Part shown: positions 16,313-24,095 of the stretch, one piece after another
How positions within the stretch are numbered: position 1 is the first letter of the stretch
Layout of the letters: the number at the start of each line of letters is the position of its first letter
Assembly: GCA_003280485.1 (NCBI GenBank)
Contig: QCEU01000002.1
Span: 92,406 to 156,405 of the forward strand
Direction: 5' to 3'
From: Pelagibacteraceae bacterium AG-359-O02
Lineage (GTDB): Bacteria; Pseudomonadota; Alphaproteobacteria; Pelagibacterales; Pelagibacteraceae
Length of the DNA stretch: 64,000 bases
The notes under the pieces: model-generated
Databases searched by the model: none
Told to the model about the DNA's origin: nothing
Seen by the model: only the letters and a program-made list of their open reading frames with translations
Made by a program: the position numbers and the translations under genes

Positions 16313-17500
16313 ATGAAGTTAGTAAGTTTTTTAAACAATTTATTTAAACACGACGGTTTCGAACTTATTGATTCAAATTCAAAAAAATATGTAATTGGAA
16401 AACCTATAAAGGAAAAACCAATAGTACTTAAATTACTTGATCAAAAATTAATGCAAAAATTACTTTTATATCCTGACTTATATTTTGGTGAAGCTTATAT
16501 GAATGGATCTCTAGTTATTCAGAATGGAACAATTACAGAATTTTTAGATTTAGCATTTAAAAATATTGGTAGAGGAAACATAAATTCTTATGGAGCGGTA
16601 ATAAAAAAATTGAGAGGTACTTATAAATATCTCACAAGCTTAAACAAAATATCAAAATCTAGAGAAAACGTAGCTCATCATTATGATATATCTGAAAAAC
16701 TTTATGATTTATTTTTAGATGAGAATAGACAATATTCGTGTGCGTATTTTAAAAATGATAATGATACTCTAGAGCAAGCTCAAAATAATAAGATTCATCA
16801 CATAATCAAAAAATTAAATATTCAGCCAGATCAGAAGGTTTTAGATATTGGTTCGGGATGGGGAACTTTAGCTTTAGCAATAGCAAAGGAAACGAAAGCT
16901 AGCGTTACAGGCATAACATTGTCAGAAAATCAATTTGAATATAGTAAGAATAAAGCAGAAGAAATGAACCTTTCTAACCAGGTCGAGTTCAAACTTATTG
17001 ATTATCGACAACTAAACGAAAAATTTGACAGAGTTGTAAGTGTTGGAATGTTTGAGCATGTAGGAAGAAAATTTTATAAAACATATTTTAATAAAGTCTT
17101 TAAACTCTTGAACGATAAAGGAATAGCACTGATTCATACAATTGGTTCATCTATGCCGCCACGAGATCCACAACCATGGATACAAAAGTACATTTTTCCA
17201 GGGGGCTATACTCCTAGTTTAAGTGAAGTTGCAAACCCTATTGAAAACTCAGGTTTAATCGTGTCAGATATTGAAGTTCTCAGAATGCACTATGCACATA
17301 CCCTTAGAAATTGGAAAGAAAGATTTTTATCAAAAAAAGACATAGTTTTAGACATGTTTGATGAAAAATTTTTTAGAATGTGGGAATTTTACTTAGCTAG
17401 TTGTGAAATGGCATTTAAATGGGGGGATCAGGTTGTATTTCAGCTCCAATTATCAAAAGATAATACCTCAGTTCCTAATACTCGGGACTATATTTATTAA
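16313..17500 (+). CDS. cfa: Cyclopropane-fatty-acyl-phospholipid synthase
   Basis: SAM-dependent enzyme that adds a methylene bridge to unsaturated acyl chains of membrane phospholipids. At 395 residues it is full length. The N-terminal lipid-binding part (residues 1-100) has PDLYFGEAYMNGSLVI. The methyltransferase domain opens AHHYDISEKLYDLFLDENRQ near 122 and carries SAM motif VLDIGSGWGTLALAIA near 178. SVGMFEHVG lies near 243, and the conserved MHYAHTLRNWKERF near 326-339. It sits between an aldolase gene and a lysine-rich protein, neither obviously lipid-related. Confidence 0.93.
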   Translation: MKLVSFLNNLFKHDGFELIDSNSKKYVIGKPIKEKPIVLKLLDQKLMQKLLLYPDLYFGEAYMNGSLVIQNGTITEFLDLAFKNIGRGNINSYGAVIKKLRGTYKYLTSLNKISKSRENVAHHYDISEKLYDLFLDENRQYSCAYFKNDNDTLEQAQNNKIHHIIKKLNIQPDQKVLDIGSGWGTLALAIAKETKASVTGITLSENQFEYSKNKAEEMNLSNQVEFKLIDYRQLNEKFDRVVSVGMFEHVGRKFYKTYFNKVFKLLNDKGIALIHTIGSSMPPRDPQPWIQKYIFPGGYTPSLSEVANPIENSGLIVSDIEVLRMHYAHTLRNWKERFLSKKDIVLDMFDEKFFRMWEFYLASCEMAFKWGDQVVFQLQLSKDNTSVPNTRDYIY

Positions 17501-17530
17501 AATATTACTGATAAATAATTAACAGTAATA

Positions 17531-18685
17531 ATGAAAAAAAATAAAAAAAAAAAAGTTAAGAAAAAAAAAAAAGTTACAAAAGCTCCATCAAAAATTAAAA
17601 AAAAAGTAAAAAAGAAAAAAATCCTAAAGGCAAAAAGAAAAAAAAATATTCAGAAAAAAAGAATCCTAAAAAAAAAAATAAAAAATAATTTAATTACAAA
17701 ATCTGTAAGAGTAGAAGAAAATTTAAAATCAAAATTAAACGTCAAAGTCAAATTTGATATTTTTGCAATTGATAGACGTCTATCTAAATTTTTTAATTCA
17801 ATAGACGAAAAAATTAATGAATTTAAATCTCAAAGAAAAGATGAAAAAAGGAGATTAAAATTAATAGAAATTGAAAAAAAGGATAAAGAAAAAGAAAAAA
17901 TTAAGAAACTAAAAATCCTAGATGAAGAAAAACAATTAAAACTAAAGGAGCAACAACTAAAGGATGAAGAAAGAATAGAAAAATTAAGAGCAAAAGACTT
18001 AAAATTATTTTTAAGAAAAGAACAAGCTCTCCTAAGAAAAGAGCAATCTGAGAGACAAAAGAAATTTTTACAGGAATTAAGAATAAAAAAACAGATTGAG
18101 AGATTTAGAATTAGAGAAGTAAAAGAATTAGAAAAACTTGAGAAAATTTCCTTAAAAGAAAAAAGGGAAGACTATGGAGAATTACAACAAAGAATAGAGA
18201 ATTTAAAAAATAAGTACAGACTTATAAGAGACCAAAAAATTAGAGAGAGAGTTGAGGCTCTTGGTGTAAAGACAGATGAGGCTGATGATAGATCGGCTCT
18301 CCTTCAAAAAGAGAGGGAATATAATTTAGCAAGACAGAAAATTGAGTTTGCTTTAGAAAGTTTTTATAGAAGTGCTAACAGTTTAGTTTTTCAATTAAAT
18401 AAAAGGTATATCACAAGACACATGTCTATTTTTAGATGTATAGACAAAAGGTTTGAGACAGGAGAAATATTTATTAAATGGGACGAGTCATCAGATGATG
18501 AGTGGTTAATTTTAATATATATAAAGGATAATTCACCTGATAAAGAAATAATAATTGAAGATAAGACAAATGAGGAAAAAAATATGTCTTATGAATTTAA
18601 AGCTAATGAAATATTTAAAGCCTCAGACTTGATGGTAGACTCTCTTACTCAGCTTATTTCAAAGAAAAGGCAAAAACAGCAGTAA
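17531..18685 (+). CDS. Lysine-rich coiled-coil protein of unknown function
   Basis: I do not recognise a family. In 384 residues, positions 1-55 are almost pure Lys/Arg, about 55-250 form a long charged coiled coil (EKKDKEKEKIKKLKILDEEK and similar heptads), and about 275-384 look globular. The last part contains YRSANSLVFQLNKRY, GEIFIKWDESSDDEWLILIY and SDLMVDSLTQLISKK. The basic tail suggests nucleic-acid or membrane-surface binding, which is inference. The first 16 codons contain two runs of 12 A, which are prone to slippage. It starts 30 bases after cfa, and no terminator is visible between them. Confidence 0.75.
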   Translation: MKKNKKKKVKKKKKVTKAPSKIKKKVKKKKILKAKRKKNIQKKRILKKKIKNNLITKSVRVEENLKSKLNVKVKFDIFAIDRRLSKFFNSIDEKINEFKSQRKDEKRRLKLIEIEKKDKEKEKIKKLKILDEEKQLKLKEQQLKDEERIEKLRAKDLKLFLRKEQALLRKEQSERQKKFLQELRIKKQIERFRIREVKELEKLEKISLKEKREDYGELQQRIENLKNKYRLIRDQKIRERVEALGVKTDEADDRSALLQKEREYNLARQKIEFALESFYRSANSLVFQLNKRYITRHMSIFRCIDKRFETGEIFIKWDESSDDEWLILIYIKDNSPDKEIIIEDKTNEEKNMSYEFKANEIFKASDLMVDSLTQLISKKRQKQQ

Positions 18686-18693
18686 GCTATTTT

Positions 18694-20118
18694 TTAATCA
18701 TTTACGTAAACTGAAACACCTCTAGAATTAATGTCTACATCAAATTTTTTATGAAGAGGGGGGAAAGCTCTTTGTGAACAATCAAGTCTATCACATGTTC
18801 TGCATGATACACCAATAGGTAATTCCGATTTTTTGTCACTAAGATCTAAATTTTCAGTGTATACAAATTCTTTTGCATATTTTGCTTCACAACCAAGACC
18901 TATTGATAACATACTTTTTTTTTGTCCATATCTTCCAACACCCTTTTCTACAGTTTTTGCTATGCAAACATATTTCTCTCCATTAGTCATTTTACTAACT
19001 GCTGCTTGAATAACACCTGGTCTTGAAAACGCTGAGTAGACATTCCATCTTGGACAAGCTCCCCCATATCTTGGTATCTCTATACCTGATAATGAAAATC
19101 TTTTTGAAATATTTCCAGCAACATCTACTCTTAAAAAATGAAAAGGTATTCCAGGAAGTTTTGGATCCTGTAAACATGTTACTCTATGAGCTACCTGCTC
19201 AAAAGAGGTTGCAAATGTATTTTGCAAAAGTTCTAAATCATATTTTAATTCTTTACATTCTTTATGAAAAAGAGCGTATGGCATCAATATTGCAGCACCA
19301 CAATAATTTAAAAGTGCAACTCTTGTTAATTTTTTAGACTCTTCAGTTGGAAAATTAAATGTAGTAAGATATTCATCAATTTCTTTTGATGCACCTTCTT
19401 GTGAAATTTGTGCTGCAGCAAAAAGTTTTTTTGTTTCAAGTGAAAGATAATCAGATAATAGCAATTCTTTATCTTTTACTTTATATATTTTTGAAAATGG
19501 TTTTCCTTCTTTAGGTATTACATCTTTTACAGTTATACCATATTCATCTTTTAAAAACTGACATAAGGCAATATATCTTGTTCTATTATTTTGTTTTACT
19601 TTATCAAATATTTGATTTGCAAATTCTTCTAATTTTGGAAAAAAATTTTTATTTTCTTGTAAAAAATCTGAAATTACTTCTCCAGGAAATGCGTTTTTTC
19701 TCCCATCAATAATTTTGCCTGAAATATTTTCTAATTTGTTAAAAATTTCATGATCTTTTTGTTTAAAGTTATCACCTAATTTAATTAAAGCTTTAGCAAT
19801 TTTTGGATTTGTATTAACTAAATCTTTTACTTCTGGTCCAAGGATATCAAGATCCTCAAAAAGCTCATCACCCAATAACTCAGAAATATTATTCTCAAGA
19901 TTTATGTCAGTTTTACTCGTAAGGTCTGAAAGCTCTATTTTAAGTTTATCACAAACCCTTAAAAGTAAGTCTCCATCAATTTTTCTTTTCCCACTCTCTA
20001 TTAGATTTAAATAGCTGGGTGAAATAGACATTTCTTCTGCTAGTTTGTTAGCTTGAATTCCTAATTGCCTCCTAAAAGCTTTGATTTTTGGACCAATTTT
20101 TGTATCTATTTGACTCAT
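18694..20118 (-). CDS. XRE-family regulator of RamB/ScfR type
   Basis: Transcription factor probably controlling the divergent aceA gene. An upstream ATG at 20157 exists, but I place the start at 20118 (MSQIDTKIG) because the extra 13 residues are translated operator repeats. Residues 1-65 form a helix-turn-helix (LGIQANKLAEEMSISPSYLN), about 170-300 an ImmA/IrrE-like region, and the C-terminus a ScfR/DUF2083 domain. That domain contains the Cys cluster SCRTCDRLDCSQRAFPP near 441-457. Members of this family (RamB, PrpR-like) sense acyl-CoA or acetate status and control glyoxylate or propionate genes. That link plus location is the basis for its role. Confidence 0.85.
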   Translation of the reverse strand: MSQIDTKIGPKIKAFRRQLGIQANKLAEEMSISPSYLNLIESGKRKIDGDLLLRVCDKLKIELSDLTSKTDINLENNISELLGDELFEDLDILGPEVKDLVNTNPKIAKALIKLGDNFKQKDHEIFNKLENISGKIIDGRKNAFPGEVISDFLQENKNFFPKLEEFANQIFDKVKQNNRTRYIALCQFLKDEYGITVKDVIPKEGKPFSKIYKVKDKELLLSDYLSLETKKLFAAAQISQEGASKEIDEYLTTFNFPTEESKKLTRVALLNYCGAAILMPYALFHKECKELKYDLELLQNTFATSFEQVAHRVTCLQDPKLPGIPFHFLRVDVAGNISKRFSLSGIEIPRYGGACPRWNVYSAFSRPGVIQAAVSKMTNGEKYVCIAKTVEKGVGRYGQKKSMLSIGLGCEAKYAKEFVYTENLDLSDKKSELPIGVSCRTCDRLDCSQRAFPPLHKKFDVDINSRGVSVYVND

Positions 20119-20123
20119 TTTAC

Positions 20124-20217
20124 TTTTTGTAAATTTTGTAAATTTAAATTTACACAAAATTATTCAATTTTACAAGCAAAATCAATTTAATTGTAGATTT
20201 TGTAAATATTGTAAATT
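20124..20217. promoter_or_regulatory. TTTGTAAA operator cluster between the RamB-like regulator and aceA
   Basis: The motif TTTGTAAA or its complement recurs: 20126-20133, 20135-20142, a partly matching inverted half at 20148-20158 (TTTACACAAAA), TTTTACAAGCAAAA at 20168-20181, and TTTTGTAAATATTGTAAA at 20198-20215. The resemblance to RamB sites (TTTGCAAA core) is striking given the adjacent RamB-type protein. The left group covers the region just upstream of the regulator ATG (autocontrol), and the right group abuts a TATAAA at 20217-20222. Confidence 0.5.
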
Positions 20218-20228
20218 ATAAAGTCTTT

Positions 20229-20390
20229 ATGGAAAAAAACAAAATTAACAACATCGAAAATAACTACCAAATTACTAATAAAGAAGAGCATTCTGAGCAT
20301 AAGTCAAAAGGTATTTACATTAGAGACGATCATTGCGATTGGGGATCTAGTGGAATGAATGAATTTACTGAAGAATATAGCTCAAAATAG
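20229..20390 (+). CDS. Small ORF (53 aa) upstream of aceA, hypothetical
   Basis: An ATG at 20229 opens 53 codons ending in TAG at 20388-20390. The peptide is hydrophilic, begins MEKNKINNIENN and ends with a distinctive YIRDDHCDWGSSG segment followed by MNEFTEEYSSK. Composition looks like coding rather than random AT-rich DNA. There is no ribosome site, but a TATAAA lies at 20217-20222, so transcription could begin at the ATG itself (leaderless). I know no family. It could be a small regulatory protein or simply part of the aceA leader. Confidence 0.5.
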   Translation: MEKNKINNIENNYQITNKEEHSEHKSKGIYIRDDHCDWGSSGMNEFTEEYSSK

Positions 20391-20412
20391 TCATTAGTCA
20401 TTTCTAGTCATT
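20388..20412 (+). repeat. Three direct copies of TAGTCATT in the aceA leader
   Basis: TAGTCATT occurs at 20388-20395, 20395-20402 and 20405-20412, the first including the stop codon of the small ORF. The last copy ends 9 bases before the GAGAGGGG ribosome site of aceA. The copies may be binding sites or an RNA element. Confidence 0.55.
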
Positions 20413-20434
20413 TAATCAAAAGAGAGGGGTTTAA

Positions 20435-21709
20435 GTGTCAGCTGAGAATATTTCATACGATTTACAAAGATTTGCAGGTATTAAAAGAGATTATACTCCT
20501 GAAGAAGTTGAAAGATTAAGAGGTTCAATCAAAATTGAGTATTCTATGTGTAAAATGCAGTCCCAAAAGCTTTGGAAACTGCTTAATACAGAGGCTTATG
20601 TAAACACCCTTGGGTCACTTTCAGGAAATCATGCAGTACAACATGCAAAAGCTGGTTTAAAGGCAATTTATTTAAGTGGTTGGCAAGTTGCAGCTGATGC
20701 TAACAGTGCTGGTGAAATGTATCCTGATCAATCTTTATATCCATATGATAGTGCACCAAAATTAGTTGAGACAATGAATAATTCCTTAATAAGAGCTGAT
20801 CAAATTCAACATATGGAAATGATAGATGGTGATATGGATAAAAGTAAGAGAACTGATTACATGTTGCCAATTATAGCTGATGGTGAAGCAGGATTTGGTG
20901 GACCACTAAATGTATTTGAATTAACTAAAAAATTTATTCGAGCTGGTGCTGCTGGGGTTCACTTTGAAGACCAATTAGCTAGTGAGAAAAAATGTGGTCA
21001 TATGGGTGGAAAAGTTCTTGTACCAACTGGAACAATGGTAAGAAATTTAAAGGCTGCAAGACTTGCTGCTGATATTGCAGATGTACCATTAATAATTTTA
21101 GCAAGAACAGATGCAAATGCTGCAAAATTAATCACTAATGATTTTGATGAAAATGATAAACCATTTTTAACTGGCGAAAGATCACCTGAGGGTTTCTTTT
21201 ATGTTAAAGATGGAATAGAGCAAGCAATTTCTAGAGGTCTTGCTTATGCACCATATGCAGATTTAATTTGGTGTGAAACCGCTACTCCAAATTTAGAGGA
21301 AGCAAAGAAATTTGCTGATGCTATACATGAAAAATTTCCTGGTAAAATGTTAGCTTATAACTGTTCTCCATCATTCAATTGGAAGAAACATTTATCCGAT
21401 GAGGAAATTGGGTCATTTCAAAGAAAGATTGGAGAAATGGGATATAAATTTCAATTCATTACATTAGCAGGTTTCCACACTCAAAACATCGCAATATTTG
21501 AATTAGCAGAAAAATATAAATCAGAAGGCATGACTGCTTACTCAAAAATTCAACAGCACGAGTTTGCTAGAGAAAAAGATGGATACACAAGTGTTAAGCA
21601 TCAAAGAGAAGTAGGTACATCTTATTTTGATGCAGTTTCAAATACAATAAGCTCAGGTAAAAGCTCAACAACGGCAATGGAAGGCTCAACTGAGTCAGAA
21701 CAGTTTTAG
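20435..21709 (+). CDS. aceA: Isocitrate lyase
   Basis: First enzyme of the glyoxylate shunt: isocitrate to glyoxylate plus succinate. At 424 residues it is full length for the bacterial form. The catalytic loop [11 protein letters not shown] is near 188-198, [10 protein letters not shown] near 82 and the DADTGFG-equivalent DGEAGFGG near 150 bind metal and substrate. YNCSPSFNW near 308 is also conserved. The start is GTG at 20435, supported by an AGAGAGGGG ribosome site 6-14 bases upstream. The regulator at 18694-20118 diverges from it. Malate synthase is not in the window. Confidence 0.96.
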   Translation: MSAENISYDLQRFAGIKRDYTPEEVERLRGSIKIEYSMCKMQSQKLWKLLNTEAYVNTLGSLSGNHAVQHAKAGLKAIYLSGWQVAADANSAGEMYPDQSLYPYDSAPKLVETMNNSLIRADQIQHMEMIDGDMDKSKRTDYMLPIIADGEAGFGGPLNVFELTKKFIRAGAAGVHFEDQLASEKKCGHMGGKVLVPTGTMVRNLKAARLAADIADVPLIILARTDANAAKLITNDFDENDKPFLTGERSPEGFFYVKDGIEQAISRGLAYAPYADLIWCETATPNLEEAKKFADAIHEKFPGKMLAYNCSPSFNWKKHLSDEEIGSFQRKIGEMGYKFQFITLAGFHTQNIAIFELAEKYKSEGMTAYSKIQQHEFAREKDGYTSVKHQREVGTSYFDAVSNTISSGKSSTTAMEGSTESEQF

Positions 21710-21720
21710 ATGATAGATTA

Positions 21721-22011
21721 ATGTTTACCAGTGGTCTTCTATTAATAGTAAGCTATCTTTTATTTAAATACACAGTTCAATGGATTCAATATTATAATCA
21801 AACCGATCCTAGGATGCCTGACTCAATATGGCGTTATACCTGTGATTATAAAGTTATTGGCATAAGAGATATCTGTGACTTGGATGATAAGCCATTTGTA
21901 AGACAAAGAAGGAAAAGAGATAAAATTGTTACAATAATGTATTTTATTGTCGTCCTTGCTTTTGTATTTTCTATGTATTTTATGGCGAGTTTATTAGGGC
22001 TAATTCTTTAA
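21721..22011 (+). CDS. Small membrane protein, unknown
   Basis: A 96-residue protein with hydrophobic segments at about 1-20 and 73-94 that flank a charged central loop (DPRMPDSIWRYTCDYKVIG). Two Cys in the loop (about 42 and 53) may be functional. I recognise no family. It starts 11 bases after aceA and overlaps the convergent djlA by 12 bases, so it is probably read as the tail of the aceA transcript. Confidence 0.65.
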   Translation: MFTSGLLLIVSYLLFKYTVQWIQYYNQTDPRMPDSIWRYTCDYKVIGIRDICDLDDKPFVRQRRKRDKIVTIMYFIVVLAFVFSMYFMASLLGLIL

Positions 22012-22722
22012 TTTTTGAATCTGATCCCATGCTGAATTAACTGCTCTCATTTTAGCTTTGCTCTCATCTATTACTTCTTGAGGAACGCCTTTACTTAATA
22101 AAAGATCAGGATGATGCTCTTTGCTAAGTTTAATATACCTTTTTCTTATTACTTCGAGTGAGTCATCTGGTTTGCTCTCTAAAACAATATAAGGATTAAG
22201 TTTGTCTGATGACTTTCTGCTTTCTTTAATTCCGTTAATTTGAGTCTGATTTAATCCAAAAATTCTCGCTATATCCTCTATCATGATCAATTCATTATCA
22301 CTTATGTGTCCATCAGCTTCAGCAATATAAAAAAGAGTGTTAATTACTTCCTCTAATACATTCATATTTCCTCTATAAACCTCTGCAATTTGTTTTGCAT
22401 ATGGTTCATACCCAGTACTTTCCTCTTTAGCTTTATTGAAAATTTTACCAACCTGATCTAATTCACTTTCAGGTATTTTTAATTTATCTTTAACTGCAAT
22501 TAATTCTTCACGACTAACTTGTCCATCTGCTTTACTTAGCTTAGCTGATAAAACAATCAAAGAGAGTGCAAATATTTGTTGTGGCTGTGCAAAAGATCTA
22601 AATCCAGCACTTGATCTTGCTCTTGACATTTTTCCACCGATTAAGGATCCTAAAAGCATACCAAAAGGTCCACCAATTGAAAAACCTAGCATTCCACCAA
22701 TTATGCTTCCCCATATTGCCAT
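22000..22722 (-). CDS. djlA: DjlA-type co-chaperone (TerB plus J domain)
   Basis: Membrane-anchored DnaK partner, 240 residues. The N-terminus is a glycine-rich membrane segment (SIIGGMLGFSIGGPFGMLLG), about 45-150 is a TerB/tellurite-resistance-type helical domain with LIVLSAKLSKADGQVSREEL and YIAEADGHISDNEL, and 170-240 is the J domain with HPD near 206-208 (KEHHPDLLL). This order is that of DjlA. The start overlaps the stop of the upstream secreted-protein gene by 1 base, so translation is coupled. Confidence 0.88.
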   Translation of the reverse strand: MAIWGSIIGGMLGFSIGGPFGMLLGSLIGGKMSRARSSAGFRSFAQPQQIFALSLIVLSAKLSKADGQVSREELIAVKDKLKIPESELDQVGKIFNKAKEESTGYEPYAKQIAEVYRGNMNVLEEVINTLFYIAEADGHISDNELIMIEDIARIFGLNQTQINGIKESRKSSDKLNPYIVLESKPDDSLEVIRKRYIKLSKEHHPDLLLSKGVPQEVIDESKAKMRAVNSAWDQIQKLKN

Positions 22723-23408
22723 TATTCAAAACTCCTTAATCTATATTCCCAATTACCCATTTTATTATAAGTTACTTTTAATATTAAATTATTTTCTGGA
22801 TTATACCAAACATCAAATTCAAATTTTTTTTCATCGGAAAGATTTTCATCATTTGATTTAATATTAAAGTGTTCAGTTAAATATTCTTTACCATTAATAG
22901 TAATGTTTTCATTTCCTATCAAATCCACAGTCTGCTTTTTTATACTTCCAGATAAAGGACTGATTTGTTTGTCAGCTTTAAAAATTTTGTGATTCCACCA
23001 ATTCCCAATTGTACAATCTAAACTAGCTTCACCTTTATAAGATGATCCGTCTATAACGAATTTATTTATAGATTTATCATAATTTAAATTTACATATTTC
23101 TCCTTATCATTTTGAAAAGTATTTGATTTAAAGAAAATTAATTTTTCATCTTTATATTTTTCTATTGTTTCACTTAATATTGAGAAAACTGTTACGCCAA
23201 ATAACTCAACTTTGAAATTAGTATAATTTTTTACTACAAATAAATCCTCATCAAATTCAAAGAAGTAGTTGGTGCTACCAATAACTTCATTATTTCTTAG
23301 AACATCCATCTCAATTTTTTTAAGACCCTCATAATGACTGCTATGTGCCATCACTTTAGAGGCGAACATAAGAATTATTGATACGATTATAAAATGTTTC
23401 ATTTTCAT
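22722..23408 (-). CDS. Secreted protein of unknown function (DUF6134-like)
   Basis: A 228-residue exported protein. Residues 1-21 form a signal peptide with a likely cut after VMA. The mature part is rich in beta strands, with LRNNEVIGSTNYFFEFDED near 37-55 and YKGEASLDCTIGNWWNHKIF near 124-143, and ends in a VWYNPENNLILKVTY strand pair. The layout recalls DUF6134/DUF3108-type periplasmic beta proteins, but I am unsure of the family. It lies upstream of djlA with a 1-base overlap. Confidence 0.65.
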   Translation of the reverse strand: MKMKHFIIVSIILMFASKVMAHSSHYEGLKKIEMDVLRNNEVIGSTNYFFEFDEDLFVVKNYTNFKVELFGVTVFSILSETIEKYKDEKLIFFKSNTFQNDKEKYVNLNYDKSINKFVIDGSSYKGEASLDCTIGNWWNHKIFKADKQISPLSGSIKKQTVDLIGNENITINGKEYLTEHFNIKSNDENLSDEKKFEFDVWYNPENNLILKVTYNKMGNWEYRLRSFE

Positions 23409-23447
23409 GGATTTTAGTTAAAGAAAGTATAAATAATAGCTTAAAAT

Positions 23448-24095
23448 ATGTTCCTTACTATCAAAAATATTCCAAAAGTCTCATGGAGTTCTCACGAGAC
23501 TTTTAATTTAAAGCCAAAATTATCTACCTTATTCTTCCTTTGTTTTGGGCTTATATTATTTGGTTTTGGAGAAGCCTTAGTCGTTATTTCATTTATTGGC
23601 AATTCTCCATGGACTGTAATGGCACAAGGAATTTCAATTAATTCAGGATTATCCATCGGAATTGTCACCTTTTTAGTAAGTGTTGTAGTTTTATGTTCAT
23701 GGTTTTTTTTAAAACAAAAACCTGGTCTAGGTACCATATTCAATATCGTAATTATTGCAGCAATGTTAGATATTACAATTGCATTAATACCAACCCCTGA
23801 AACTTACATTATGAAATTATTAATGGCTGCAGTAGGCGTTATGATTGTTGGAGTGGGGAGTGGAATCTATTTAATAGCTAATCTAGGTCCAGGACCTAGG
23901 GATGGTTTAATGACTGGTTTACAAAAAAAAACTAATCTACCGATTGCTGCTGTGAGAGCCTTTATAGAAATTTCTGTAGCTTCAGTCGGGTGGTACTTAG
24001 GTGGAACAATTGGTGTTGGAACTTTGATGTTTGCTTTTGGAATTGGTCCTTGTATTGCTTTTAGTTTGTACTTTATTGATAAAATAATGAACTAA
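23448..24095 (+). CDS. YczE-family membrane protein
   Basis: Inner-membrane protein of 215 residues with about five to six hydrophobic segments starting near residue 28. Motifs LILFGFGEALVVISFIGNSP and LGPGPRDGLMTGLQK match the YczE/COG2364 group. Members are uncharacterised, with one linked to export of a peptide product in Bacillus. Its function here is unknown. The gene converges on typA and overlaps it by 4 bases. Confidence 0.75.
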   Translation: MFLTIKNIPKVSWSSHETFNLKPKLSTLFFLCFGLILFGFGEALVVISFIGNSPWTVMAQGISINSGLSIGIVTFLVSVVVLCSWFFLKQKPGLGTIFNIVIIAAMLDITIALIPTPETYIMKLLMAAVGVMIVGVGSGIYLIANLGPGPRDGLMTGLQKKTNLPIAAVRAFIEISVASVGWYLGGTIGVGTLMFAFGIGPCIAFSLYFIDKIMN

